Shown here: positions 18,888 through 27,530 of the stretch, piece by piece | Position numbering within the stretch: the stretch's first letter is position 1 | Layout: each line of letters begins with the position of its first letter | NCBI GenBank assembly: GCA_021845905.1 | Contig: JAJZVA010000008.1 | Coordinates: 1 to 64,000, forward strand | Source of the DNA: Pseudomonadota bacterium | Lineage (GTDB): Bacteria > Pseudomonadota > Alphaproteobacteria > Micavibrionales > UBA2020 | DNA length: 64,000 nt | Direction of reading: 5' to 3' | Notes under the pieces: generated by a model | Database searches by the model: none | Told to the model about the DNA's origin: nothing | Seen by the model: only the letters and a program-made list of their open reading frames with translations | Program-made: the position numbers and the translations under genes

Positions 18888-19865
18888 ATGAACTTCATGA
18901 GTCGGATAAACCTTGTTTCCGGTCTGGCTTTTATCGCTGCCCTTTTTGCCTGTTCGGTCTGCGCGCGGGCGGAGAATTTTGACGGCTGGCTTGGTTCTTT
19001 AAGGGCAGAGGCTGTGCAACAGGGGATATCTTCTGCGCTGGTCGCGCGCGCTTTGCCGGATACGCTCCGTCCCGACGACAGGGTCATGCGCCTTGACCAC
19101 CAGCAGCCCGAGGGCGGCACGATCAGCTTCCAGCAATATAAAAACCGCATCGTATCCTCATTTCGTGTGCGAGAAGGTAATCGCAAGTATCTGAAATACA
19201 ATTATTTACTGAGAAAGATAAGCCGGTCTTACGGCGTGCCGCCGCAGTATATCCTCGCGCTCTGGGGGATCGAAACCAGCTACGGCAGATACAGCGGCGG
19301 ATTCAATACGATACGCTCCCTTGCGACGCTTGCTTATGAAGGCGACCGGCGCCGGTTTTTCCGCATGGAGTTGCTGGATGCCTTGCGGATTGTCAATCAT
19401 GGCGATATCAGTTTGGGGCAAATGAAAGGCTCGTGGGCGGGGGCGATGGGGCAATGCCAGTTCATGCCCAGCAGTTACGAGAAATACGCGCAAGACTACG
19501 ACAAGGATGGAAAGCGCGACATCTGGCACAACGAGGGGGACGTTTTTGCCTCGACGGCGGCGTATCTTTCGGATAACGGCTGGCGTGCGAAAGAACCTTG
19601 GGGTGTCCGCGTATTTTTAAAAAAGAACTTTAATAATAAATTGATAGGGATAAATTTTAAAAAACCGCTTGAATTCTGGCGGCGGCAAGGAGTGCGCGTT
19701 CCGCCGGTCTTCGCGCCGGGCGAGCTTTTATCTGTTGTCCAGCCGGGCGGCAAGGGATATAAGGCGTACATCGTCGGGAAAAATTACAGAATCTTGCTGA
19801 ACTGGAACAGTTCAACCTATTTCGCGACGGCCGCCGGCCTTCTGGCAGACGCGCTGAAAAGATAG
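18888..19865 (+). CDS. mltB: Lytic murein transglycosylase, MltB family
   Basis: This 325-residue periplasmic enzyme cleaves the MurNAc-GlcNAc bond with formation of 1,6-anhydro ends. The signal peptide (NLVSGLAFIAALFACSVCARA) has Cys residues near its end but no clean lipobox, so it is probably a soluble or weakly anchored form. The catalytic Glu is in ALWGIETSYGRYSGGFNT (about residue 125). GSWAGAMGQCQFMPSSY and the DYDKDGKRDIW region are further MltB markers. The C-terminus lacks a peptidoglycan-binding domain. It is third in the PilZ / J-protein operon, 3 bases after the preceding gene. Confidence 0.93.
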   Translation: MNFMSRINLVSGLAFIAALFACSVCARAENFDGWLGSLRAEAVQQGISSALVARALPDTLRPDDRVMRLDHQQPEGGTISFQQYKNRIVSSFRVREGNRKYLKYNYLLRKISRSYGVPPQYILALWGIETSYGRYSGGFNTIRSLATLAYEGDRRRFFRMELLDALRIVNHGDISLGQMKGSWAGAMGQCQFMPSSYEKYAQDYDKDGKRDIWHNEGDVFASTAAYLSDNGWRAKEPWGVRVFLKKNFNNKLIGINFKKPLEFWRRQGVRVPPVFAPGELLSVVQPGGKGYKAYIVGKNYRILLNWNSSTYFATAAGLLADALKR

Positions 19866-19990
19866 GCGTGTCGTCAGAGAGCTCGTGAGATTTTGCGGCA
19901 AAGCGAAAAAACGACTGCTGAAATAAGGCAAAATATGGTTTATGCTCGGCGTGAACGCATCACATCAACGACAGGGAAAGTCTGAGCGGC

Positions 19991-21130
19991 ATGAGACGTT
20001 ATAACCAGTTCGCGCGGCGGTTCTTCGGGGTTGTTCCGGTATTGATGGGCATCCTGTTGCTGTCGGGGTGCGCCGAGACGCAACTGGCGACCCACTGGGC
20101 CAAGGAAATCAACTGGCCGGGGCAGCAGGTTTCGCGCGGCACCTACAAAATAGGCAGTCCCTACAAGGTCGGGAGCGTCTGGTACTATCCGCATCAGGAT
20201 TTTCACCTTGTCGAAACCGGCATCGCTTCCTGGTATGGGCCGAATTTCAACGAATACCGCACCGCCAACGGCGAGATATTCAACCAGAACCTGCTGACGG
20301 CGGCGCACCGGACGTTGCAGCTACCCTGCCTTGCGCGCGTCACCAACCTTGAAAACGGACGCTCGATCGTCGTGCGGATCAACGACCGCGGGCCTTTCGA
20401 CCACGGGCGCATTCTCGACGTTTCCAAGCGCGCCGCCGAGTTGCTGGGCTTCATCCGGCAGGGCACCGCGCGCATACGCCTGCAAGTCCTGACCAAGGAG
20501 AGCGAAATGCTCGCCGAGGACGCCATGCGCGGCGAAGACACGACGCACATGACGGTGGCCGATCTCGATCAGCAGATCGCCAACCAGACCGGCCAGTCGT
20601 ATCAATCTGTCGCATCTTCGTCGCAGGGCGTCGCTCCCGCGCCTGCTGTTTCATCTTCGCAGACGCAGTCCGCCGACGGGGTTTCAGCCTCGCAGGTCAG
20701 TTACGCGGGCAACGCATCGTTGCCGGAGAGCCTGCGTACGCCGGAAATCACCGTCGAAGACCTGACCGCCCCCGGCGCGCATACGACGGTGCCGACGGGG
20801 CGCGAATTCGACGCAAACGTGCCCTACGAGGCGCCCGCGCCGCAGCAGCCCGCCGCGGGCAACGCGCCGCAGCAGCTCGTCACGCAGATGCCCGTTCATC
20901 CGACGGGGATTTTCGTGCAGGCCGGGTCGTTCTCGGTTTTCGCCAACGCCGCCGCGCTGACGAAAAAGCTCTCGCGCATCGCGCGGACGACGATCGAGCC
21001 TGTCTTCGTCGGCGGGCGCAAGTTTTACAGGGTGAAGCTGGGCCCCATCGCCACCGTGGCCGAAGCGGACAGCGTTCTTGAAAAAGTGATCCGCAGCATC
21101 GGCGGCGGCGCAAAAGTCATCAAGGAATAA
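19991..21130 (+). CDS. rlpA: RlpA septal-ring lytic transglycosylase lipoprotein with SPOR domain
   Basis: The 379-residue protein has a lipobox (LLSGC, Cys about 27). A double-psi beta-barrel domain follows with GIASWYGPNFNEYRTANGE, LPCLARVTNLENG, RINDRGPF and RILDVSKRAAELL. Next comes a long low-complexity linker of about 150 residues rich in Ser, Gln, Ala and Pro. The C-terminal SPOR domain (IFVQAGSFSVFANAAALTKK to the end) binds denuded glycan at the septum. RlpA-type enzymes cut naked glycan strands during separation of daughter cells. It precedes dacA by 20 bases, so both peptidoglycan enzymes are probably co-expressed. Confidence 0.94.
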   Translation: MRRYNQFARRFFGVVPVLMGILLLSGCAETQLATHWAKEINWPGQQVSRGTYKIGSPYKVGSVWYYPHQDFHLVETGIASWYGPNFNEYRTANGEIFNQNLLTAAHRTLQLPCLARVTNLENGRSIVVRINDRGPFDHGRILDVSKRAAELLGFIRQGTARIRLQVLTKESEMLAEDAMRGEDTTHMTVADLDQQIANQTGQSYQSVASSSQGVAPAPAVSSSQTQSADGVSASQVSYAGNASLPESLRTPEITVEDLTAPGAHTTVPTGREFDANVPYEAPAPQQPAAGNAPQQLVTQMPVHPTGIFVQAGSFSVFANAAALTKKLSRIARTTIEPVFVGGRKFYRVKLGPIATVAEADSVLEKVIRSIGGGAKVIKE

Positions 21131-21150
21131 TAAAGAAGAAAGAGGATGTC

Positions 21151-22302
21151 ATGACAACAAAAATGATCCGGGGAGTTTCCGCTCTCCTGTTTGCGGCGGG
21201 CTTTGCGCTGGTATCGGCTCCCGCGGCCCGCGCGCAGGCCATGGGCACGGTGGCGAAGGAGGCTTTTCTGGTCGATGTGAACACGGGCGCAGTTTTGCTC
21301 GACAAGAACGCCGACGTGGAGATGCCCACCTCGTCGATGAGCAAGACCATGGGGCTTTATCTCGTGTTCGAGGCTCTGAAAAGCGGACAGTGGAAGCTGA
21401 CCGACAAGCTCCCCGTGAGCAAGAAGGCCTGGCTGATGGGCGGCTCGAAAATGTTCATCCGCGTCGGCGACAAGGTTTCGGTCGAAGACCTGATCAAGGG
21501 CGTGACCGTCGATTCCGGCAACGATGCGATGGTGTGTCTGGCGCAGAACCTGGCGGGATCGGAGAAGGATTTCGTCGACCGTGAAAACGCGCTCGCAAAA
21601 AGACTTGGCATGGACCACAGCCACTTCATGGACGCGACCGGCCTGCCTTTGCCGGGGCACTATTCGACGGCGCGCGACCTTGCGACGATCACCGAGCACA
21701 TCATCAGCGACTTCCCTGAATATTATCACGAGTTCTTCAACATAGAGAGCTTCACCTACGACAAGATCCATCAAACGAACCGCAATCCCCTCATCGGCAC
21801 CTTCAAGGGCGCGGACGGCGTCAAGACCGGCCATACGGACATCGCGGGATACGGCGAGATTGGCTCCGCGATCCGCAACGGCCGCCGCCTGATTTTGGTG
21901 TTGAACGGCCTTCCGACATGGAACTCGCGCGTGACGGAGAGCCAGCGGCTCATGCAGTGGGGCTTCCGTAATTTCGAAGACAAGAAAATCCTCAGCAAGG
22001 ATCAGGAAGTCGGGCAGGCGAAAGTCTGGCTCGGCAAGGACGACACCGTGCCGCTGGTCGTCGACAGGGACGTGACGGTGACGCTGCCGATCGACCACAC
22101 GAAAGGCGTGCAGATGTCGCTGAGTTACAAGGGGCCGCTGGAAGCGCCGGTCAGAAAGGGAACCGTGATAGGCCATCTGAATGTCACCATACCCGACCAG
22201 CCGCCGCAGGTCATCAACCTCGTCGCGGGCAAGAACGTCGCGCGCGAGGGGCTTTTCGGCCGCGTCGCGTCGCGCCTTGTGTATTTGCTGCACAAAGGTT
22301 GA
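21151..22302 (+). CDS. dacA: D-alanyl-D-alanine carboxypeptidase (PBP5/6 type)
   Basis: This 383-residue serine penicillin-binding protein trims the terminal D-Ala of pentapeptides. The signal peptide ends about APAARAQA. Active-site motifs are intact: SxxK as SMSK (about residue 53), SxN as DSGNDA (about 117) and KTG as VKTGHTD (about 228). The C-terminal beta domain (about 285-360) and an amphipathic end helix (FGRVASRLVYLLHK) for membrane attachment complete the family layout. It sits between rlpA and tmk with short gaps. The tmk GTG begins 4 bases after its stop. Confidence 0.94.
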   Translation: MTTKMIRGVSALLFAAGFALVSAPAARAQAMGTVAKEAFLVDVNTGAVLLDKNADVEMPTSSMSKTMGLYLVFEALKSGQWKLTDKLPVSKKAWLMGGSKMFIRVGDKVSVEDLIKGVTVDSGNDAMVCLAQNLAGSEKDFVDRENALAKRLGMDHSHFMDATGLPLPGHYSTARDLATITEHIISDFPEYYHEFFNIESFTYDKIHQTNRNPLIGTFKGADGVKTGHTDIAGYGEIGSAIRNGRRLILVLNGLPTWNSRVTESQRLMQWGFRNFEDKKILSKDQEVGQAKVWLGKDDTVPLVVDRDVTVTLPIDHTKGVQMSLSYKGPLEAPVRKGTVIGHLNVTIPDQPPQVINLVAGKNVAREGLFGRVASRLVYLLHKG

Positions 22303-22306
22303 GATC

Positions 22307-22981
22307 GTGTCCAAGGGGATGTTCATCACGCTCGAAGGCGGCGAGGGAACCGGAAAAAGCACGCAAATAAAGCTTTTGCAACAGGCTCTCGGCGATGCGG
22401 GCGTGAACGCCCTCGCGACGCGCGAGCCGGGGGGAACGGAACAGGCCGAGCGCATCCGCGACCTTTTGCTGCAGCGCGACAGCGGCGATTTCGACCCGAT
22501 GACCGAGGCGTTGTTGCTGTTCGCTGCGCGGCGCGAGCATCTGGCGCGGAAAATCTGGCCAGCGCTTGAGCGCGGAGAGTGGGTGATTTCCGATCGCTTC
22601 GCTGATTCCACGCGCGCGTTTCAAGGCTACGGCATGGGGCTGGAGATGGGCGTGATCGAAAACCTCTATCGCATGACGGCGGGGGATTTTCAGCCGGATC
22701 TGACTTTTATTTTGGATATCGATCCTGAAGTCGGGCTCAGACGTTCGCTCAAGAGGCAGGCGGAAACGGCCGTGACCGAGGACCGCTACGAACGCATGGG
22801 GCTGGCGTTTCATCAACGCCTGCGCAACGGCTTTCTCGAAATCGCGAAGCAGTTCCCCGAAAGGTGCATTGTCATCGATGCCGCGGAGGATGTCGAAACC
22901 GTCCATGCACGCCTCATGCGGGAGATCATGGCGCGCGCGAACAGCGCGCTGAAGGGAATGCGGCATGCCGGGACTGTTTGA
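22307..22981 (+). CDS. tmk: Thymidylate kinase
   Basis: The 224-residue dTMP kinase makes dTDP for DNA synthesis. It carries the P-loop EGGEGTGKST, the dTMP-site block REPGGTEQAERIRDLLL, DRFADSTRAFQGYG and a LID region with Arg/Lys around RRSLKRQ. I prefer GTG 22307, which keeps a normal N-terminal length and has AAGG 8 bases upstream. The ATG at 22319 is the alternative, but its only purine tract abuts it. The 3' end overlaps holB by 17 bases, the widespread tmk-holB arrangement. Confidence 0.95.
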   Translation: MSKGMFITLEGGEGTGKSTQIKLLQQALGDAGVNALATREPGGTEQAERIRDLLLQRDSGDFDPMTEALLLFAARREHLARKIWPALERGEWVISDRFADSTRAFQGYGMGLEMGVIENLYRMTAGDFQPDLTFILDIDPEVGLRRSLKRQAETAVTEDRYERMGLAFHQRLRNGFLEIAKQFPERCIVIDAAEDVETVHARLMREIMARANSALKGMRHAGTV

Positions 22982-24140
22982 CGACGACGCAGAAGACGAT
23001 ATCGATTCCATCATCGAGGAAGTGGATTCCACCGCACCGGAAGAGCCGGTTGATTTAACGCCGCGCGCCAATCCCGATCTTTCGGGTCATGAGGATGTCG
23101 AGCGCGGGCTGTTGCAGGATTATCTTTCCGGGCGCATGCCGCACGCCATCGTGCTTGCGGGCGCGCAGGGCATCGGCAAGGCGACGCTGGCGTTTCGTAT
23201 CGCGCGGTTTTTGCTCTCGCGGACGGAAGAAAAAAGCGCGGGATTGTTCGGTGACGTCGCGCTTCCCGTCAGCCTTTACCTGTCGCCGGACGATCCCGTT
23301 TTCCGACGCGTCGCGGCGGGGGGGCATGCCGATCTTGTGACGGTCGAGCGTGAATACGATGAAAAGCGCGGGCGGCTGAAAAGCGACATTTCCGTGGACG
23401 CCGTGCGCCGCATCCATCCGTTCTTGCGCATGACGGCGGCGGAGGGCGGCTGGCGCGTGGTGATCGTCGACGGCGCGGACGCGCTGAATGCGAGTAGCCA
23501 GAACGCGCTTTTGAAGATACTGGAAGAACCGCCGAAAAAGACCGTGCTGATCCTCACCACCAGCCAGCCGGGGAAATTCCTGCCGACGATCCGTTCGCGC
23601 TGCCGCATGATCCATATGGCGCCGCTGGCCGACGCAACGCTGGGCGCCTTGCTCGATAAAATGGCGCCGACGCTTGGCACGGAGGAGAAAAACATTCTCA
23701 TCCGCATGGGGCAGGGGAGTATCGGCAAGGCCTTGCGGTTTTATCAGGACGACGGCGTGAAGCTTTACCGCGAGCTTCTTGAGGTCGCCTCGACAATGCC
23801 GGATATCGACATGGTCAAGGTGCACGCGCTGGCGGAGAAGCTCGGCAAATTCGGCGCGGAGCAGAGCTTTGCGACGGCGGCGGAGATCATGTCCGGCTGG
23901 TGCGAGCGGCAGGCGCGCAGCAACGCACGGGGCGTGCCGCCGGAAGATATTTTGCCGGGCGACGCGGCTGTGTTTCAAAAAATCGGCGCGACTTATCCTG
24001 CAGGTCACTTCTTCCGCGCGTGGGAGAAAATTTCGGAACTCGTGCGGCAAACGGATATTTACAACCTAGACAAAAAACAAGCCGTCATCGGCGCTTTTCT
24101 TGCGTTGCACAGGCAGGACTGGCAGGGGCTGAGCCTCTAA
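22965..24140 (+). CDS. holB: DNA polymerase III subunit delta prime
   Basis: This 391-residue AAA+ clamp-loader subunit has an acidic N-terminal extension (DDDAEDDIDSIIEEVD). The nucleotide fold includes GAQGIGKATLAFR, the sensor region VIVDGADALNASSQNALLKI and LEEPPKKTVLILTTS, then the SRC-type motif IRSRCRMIHM. Unlike tau/gamma it lacks the zinc module. Together with tau and delta it loads the beta clamp. It is translationally coupled to tmk by overlap. After its stop there are about 100 bases before the Met-rich leader ORF and metG. Confidence 0.93.
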   Translation: MPGLFDDDAEDDIDSIIEEVDSTAPEEPVDLTPRANPDLSGHEDVERGLLQDYLSGRMPHAIVLAGAQGIGKATLAFRIARFLLSRTEEKSAGLFGDVALPVSLYLSPDDPVFRRVAAGGHADLVTVEREYDEKRGRLKSDISVDAVRRIHPFLRMTAAEGGWRVVIVDGADALNASSQNALLKILEEPPKKTVLILTTSQPGKFLPTIRSRCRMIHMAPLADATLGALLDKMAPTLGTEEKNILIRMGQGSIGKALRFYQDDGVKLYRELLEVASTMPDIDMVKVHALAEKLGKFGAEQSFATAAEIMSGWCERQARSNARGVPPEDILPGDAAVFQKIGATYPAGHFFRAWEKISELVRQTDIYNLDKKQAVIGAFLALHRQDWQGLSL

Positions 24141-24245
24141 AATGGCGCGCATGCGCTGAATGCGGCCCCCATTTCGAGCGAAGGTCTGGAAATGTCAATT
24201 TTCAAACCGGAGAGCGTGTCGGCAGCACGGAGGTAAGGAGTGACG

Positions 24246-24380
24246 ATGAAGAAGTGCGCCATGCCGGGCATGTTCCGGCATCCATTTAACATAATGCATT
24301 ATGTTAAATTAAAAACATGGCGGATTTTGCACGAGGGGGTTAAACTCTGCGCAAAAAACAGGAGACTTTCCCGCACATGA
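24246..24380 (+). CDS. Met-rich 44-codon leader ORF coupled to metG
   Basis: A 44-residue frame starts at ATG 24246 with a near-ideal ribosome site (TAAGGAG, 5 bases upstream) and ends in TGA overlapping the metG start as ATGA. Its first 17 codons include four Met (MKKCAMPGM, then M17), and Cys, His and basic residues are also frequent. Two RNA-hairpin sequences lie inside it: 24261-24281 (stem ATGCCGG/CCGGCAT) and the perfect palindrome 24284-24309. This is what one expects from a leader peptide that senses methionyl-tRNA charging and couples translation to metG. No homologue is known to me. It could also be an unrelated small protein. Confidence 0.45.
   Translation: MKKCAMPGMFRHPFNIMHYVKLKTWRILHEGVKLCAKNRRLSRT
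24284..24309. repeat. Perfect 26-bp palindrome upstream of metG
   Basis: Half-site ATTTAACATAATG is followed directly by its exact reverse complement, with no spacer. It is AT-rich and lies about 70 bases before metG, inside the leader ORF. It can be an operator for a dimeric regulator or, as RNA, a long stem. It lacks a following T-run, so it is not a standard terminator. Confidence 0.8.
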
Positions 24381-25945
24381 CAAAGCCGCATTTTTACATT
24401 ACGACGCCGATCTATTACGTCAACGACAAGCCGCACATCGGTCATGCCTACACGACGATTGCCTGTGACGTCATGGCGCGGTTCAAGCGGTTGGACGGTT
24501 TTGACGTCAAGTTTTTGACGGGCGTGGACGAGCACGGACAGAAAGTCTATCAAACCGCGCATAAGGCGGGGATAACGCCGCAGGCTCTGGCAGACAAGGT
24601 TTCGGTGAATTTTCGCGAGATGAACCGTCTGCTCGACATCACGGAAGATCAGTTCATCCGCACGACGGAGCCTTTTCACCAGAAAGCAGCGCAGGCGCTG
24701 TGGCAAAAAATGGCGGATGCGGGTGACATTTATCTCGGCAAATATGCGGGCTGGTATTCGGTGCGCGACGAGGCTTTTTTCAGCGAAGACGAACTGACGA
24801 AAGACGCGGCGGGAAATAAAACGGCGCCGACCGGAGCGCCAGTCGAATGGATGGAGGAGGAAAGCTACTTCTTCAAGCTCTCCGCATGGGGAGACAGATT
24901 GCTGGATTTCTACGAGAAGCATCCGGATTTTATTCAGCCGTCCTACAGGAAGAATGAAGTGGTCAGTTTTGTCAAATCCGGACTGCGCGATCTTTCGATT
25001 TCGCGCACGACGTTCGACTGGGGCGTGCCGGTGCCGGGCGATGAGAAGCATGTCATGTATGTTTGGGTTGATGCCCTGACGAATTATATCAGCGCTATCG
25101 GTTATCCAAACACCGACAGCGACGGCTTCAAGAATTTTTGGCCCGCCGATGTGCATGTCGTCGGCAAGGATATTTTGCGCTTTCACGCCATTTACTGGCC
25201 GGCATTTTTGATGTCGGCGGGTTTACCGGCGCCGAAACGCGTTTATGCGCACGGCTGGTGGATGGCCGAAGGGCAGAAAATGTCCAAATCAATCGGCAAT
25301 GTCATTTCGCCGGAATATATGGTCGGGAAATACGGCGTTGAGGCGTCGCGCTATTTCCTTCTGCGGGAAGTGACTTTCGGGAATGACGGGGACTTTTCCC
25401 ATACGGCCATGGTGAACCGCATCAACGCCGAACTCGCCAACAATCTCGGCAATCTCGTGCAGCGCACGCTCTCGATGATTGCCAAGAACTGCGAGGGCAA
25501 GGTGCCGCAGCCGGGCATTCTCGAAGATGCCGACAGGGAATTGCTGCAGAAAGCGGGCCAGCAGATGCTGGTGGAAGTGCGCGACCAGTTCGAGAAGCTG
25601 CAATTCAGCCGCGCGATCGAGGAATTCATCTCCGTCGCCAACGCGGCGAACCTTTATATCGACGCGCAGGCGCCTTGGAAGCTGAAAAAGACCGACCCCG
25701 CGCGCATGGCGACTGTGCTCTATGTATTGGCGGAAACGATCCGCAACCTCGGTATCATCATCCAGCCATTCACGCCGAATGCGGCGCAGAAAATTCTCGA
25801 TCAGGTGGCCGTGGGCGCGCACGAACGGAATTTCAGTTTCATCGGCGAGGCGCATGGCTTGAAAGCCGGAACGCCGCTGCCCGCGCCTTCCGGCGCATTC
25901 CCGCGCATCGTCGACGAGAACGCCGAAGAAGCGAAGACGGCGTAA
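24377..25945 (+). CDS. metG: Methionyl-tRNA synthetase
   Basis: The 522-residue class I synthetase charges tRNA-Met, including initiator tRNA. The signature HIGH is in DKPHIGHAYTTIAC near the start, and KMSKS is in AEGQKMSKSIGN (about residue 300). The anticodon-binding alpha-helix bundle follows, with NNLGNLVQRTLSM. The zinc-knuckle Cys cluster and the C-terminal EMAP-type tRNA-binding domain of the E. coli enzyme are absent, so it is the shorter form common in alphaproteobacteria. The start is the ATGA overlap with the leader ORF; AGGAGA is 11 bases upstream. tatD follows 3 bases after its stop. Confidence 0.97.
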   Translation: MTKPHFYITTPIYYVNDKPHIGHAYTTIACDVMARFKRLDGFDVKFLTGVDEHGQKVYQTAHKAGITPQALADKVSVNFREMNRLLDITEDQFIRTTEPFHQKAAQALWQKMADAGDIYLGKYAGWYSVRDEAFFSEDELTKDAAGNKTAPTGAPVEWMEEESYFFKLSAWGDRLLDFYEKHPDFIQPSYRKNEVVSFVKSGLRDLSISRTTFDWGVPVPGDEKHVMYVWVDALTNYISAIGYPNTDSDGFKNFWPADVHVVGKDILRFHAIYWPAFLMSAGLPAPKRVYAHGWWMAEGQKMSKSIGNVISPEYMVGKYGVEASRYFLLREVTFGNDGDFSHTAMVNRINAELANNLGNLVQRTLSMIAKNCEGKVPQPGILEDADRELLQKAGQQMLVEVRDQFEKLQFSRAIEEFISVANAANLYIDAQAPWKLKKTDPARMATVLYVLAETIRNLGIIIQPFTPNAAQKILDQVAVGAHERNFSFIGEAHGLKAGTPLPAPSGAFPRIVDENAEEAKTA

Positions 25946-25948
25946 GCC

Positions 25949-26740
25949 ATGTTGGTCGACAGCCATTGCCATCTGGACGACGACGATTTCGCCGAAGAAG
26001 GCGTCGCTGAAATCATCAGCCGCGCGCAATCGGCGGGGGTCGGACATTTCCTGACCATCTGCACGCGCATCGCGGAGTTCGACCGCATTCTCAAGGCGGC
26101 CAGCGTCTCGCCGCTGATCCATTGCAGCGTCGGCACGCACCCGCACCATGCGGAGGAACCTTCGGAACTGAACGTGACGGCGGATGAAATCGTCGAATAC
26201 ACGAAAAACCCGAAGGTCGTCGGCATCGGTGAGACGGGGCTGGATTACCATTACAACCATTCTCCTGCCGCCGACCAGCAAAAGGTGTTTGCGACGCACA
26301 TCGCGGCGGGCCTGAAAACGGACCTGCCGATCATCGTGCATACGCGCGAGGCGGACGACGACACGATCCGCGTCATTCGCGACGCAGGCGGCGGAAAATC
26401 GAAAGGCGTGATGCACTGTTTCAGCGGCGGCGCGGATTTCGCGAAGCGCTGCCTCGATCTTGGCTATTATCTTTCCTTTTCCGGCATCATCACCTTCAAG
26501 AAGGCGGACGACATTCGTGAAGCCGTCAAATACGCGCCGATCGACCGCATTCTGGTCGAAACCGACGCGCCGTGGCTTGCGCCTGTGCCGCATCGAGGCA
26601 AGCGCAACGAGCCGTCATACGTCACGCTGACGGCGCAGACGGTGGCGCAGCTGAAAAACGTTTCGATCGGGGACGTCGCCGAAAAAACCACCGAGAATTT
26701 TTTCAGTCTCTTCAATAAAATCGAGAGAACAGCGTTATGA
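25949..26740 (+). CDS. TatD-family metal-dependent hydrolase (YcfH type)
   Basis: This is a 263-residue TIM-barrel metallo-hydrolase. Metal ligands are visible: DSHCHLD at the N-terminus, VGTHPHHA, the Glu in GIGETGLDYHYNH, IVHTREADDD, HCFSGG and VETDAPWLAP. TatD proteins are 3'-5' exonucleases or deaminase-fold nucleases that act in DNA repair or RNA quality control; YcfH-type members often lie beside metG and holB, as here. It overlaps the next gene by 4 bases (ATGA), so metG, tatD and the MBL gene form one transcript. Confidence 0.94.
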   Translation: MLVDSHCHLDDDDFAEEGVAEIISRAQSAGVGHFLTICTRIAEFDRILKAASVSPLIHCSVGTHPHHAEEPSELNVTADEIVEYTKNPKVVGIGETGLDYHYNHSPAADQQKVFATHIAAGLKTDLPIIVHTREADDDTIRVIRDAGGGKSKGVMHCFSGGADFAKRCLDLGYYLSFSGIITFKKADDIREAVKYAPIDRILVETDAPWLAPVPHRGKRNEPSYVTLTAQTVAQLKNVSIGDVAEKTTENFFSLFNKIERTAL

Positions 26741-27522
26741 AGATCACGGTTCTCGGTTGCGGAGCTTCGATGGGAACGCCGTCGGCGGGCGGCTTCTGGG
26801 GCGTGTGCGATCCAAAGGATGCTAAAAATCACCGCACCCGCGCGTCCATCCTCGTGCAGTCCGCGACGACGGATCTGCTGATCGACGCGACGGTCGATCT
26901 GCGCACGCACCTGAACCGCGTGAACTTGAAAAAGCTGGACGGCGTGCTGCTCAGTCACGACCATTCGGACCATGTCAACGGCATGGACGATCTGCGCGCC
27001 ATCGCCTATCACGGCAATAGGCTGATCGACCTTTACGGCAACAAGGAGACGCTCGACGAGGTGGAGCGCCGCTGGCCCTATCTTTTCACGCCGAAAAGCG
27101 GCGGGATCTACGTCGAGTTCCTGAAGCGCCGCGAAATCGCGGATGCCGGAAAATTCCGCGTCGGCGACATAGACATCGAAACTTTCGGACAGGACCACGG
27201 CGTCTGCACGTCGCTGGGCTTCCGTTTCGGCACATGCGCCTACAGCGTGGACGTCGTCAATCTCGATGAAGATGCGCTCGCCGTGCTCGAAGGCGTGGAG
27301 ACGTGGATTGTCGACGCGGCGGGCTATCAGAAGGAAGCCGTCAAGACCCACGCCAACCTGCAACGGGTTTACAAGTGGACGGAACGGCTGAAGCCGAAAA
27401 TGACCTACCTGACCGTCCTGACGACGCATATGGATTACAAGACGCTCTGCGACGAGCTACCGCCCCATATCCGCCCGGCTTACGACGGCATGGTGATCGA
27501 TACCGAGGGAAATCGGCGCTAA
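26737..27522 (+). CDS. MBL-fold metallo-hydrolase, PhnP/lipoyl-octanoyl-like
   Basis: This 261-residue metallo-beta-lactamase fold protein begins VLGCGASMGTPSAGG, the nuclease/phosphodiesterase branch signature. The di-metal motif reads LLSHDHSDHVNGMDDL (HxHxDH). Later ligands are around GQDHGVCTS and TTHMDYKTL. This branch includes PhnP cyclic phosphodiesterase, but there are no phosphonate genes nearby, and the metG-tatD-MBL order is a common housekeeping arrangement in alphaproteobacteria. Substrate uncertain. It ends 9 bases before the convergent lipoprotein gene. Confidence 0.88.
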   Translation: MKITVLGCGASMGTPSAGGFWGVCDPKDAKNHRTRASILVQSATTDLLIDATVDLRTHLNRVNLKKLDGVLLSHDHSDHVNGMDDLRAIAYHGNRLIDLYGNKETLDEVERRWPYLFTPKSGGIYVEFLKRREIADAGKFRVGDIDIETFGQDHGVCTSLGFRFGTCAYSVDVVNLDEDALAVLEGVETWIVDAAGYQKEAVKTHANLQRVYKWTERLKPKMTYLTVLTTHMDYKTLCDELPPHIRPAYDGMVIDTEGNRR

Positions 27523-27530
27523 GTCTCAAA

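Noticed and set aside
21025-22611. 528-codon minus frame opposite dacA and tmk
   Set aside because: Antisense shadow across two clearly assigned genes with intact catalytic motifs.
22214-24050. Minus-strand frames of 285 and 331 codons opposite tmk and holB
   Set aside because: Shadows of GC-rich genes, no motif, no ribosome site.
25289-27429. Minus frames of 434 and 320 codons opposite metG, tatD and MBL genes
   Set aside because: Antisense to conserved genes; Arg/Asp/His composition typical of shadow frames.
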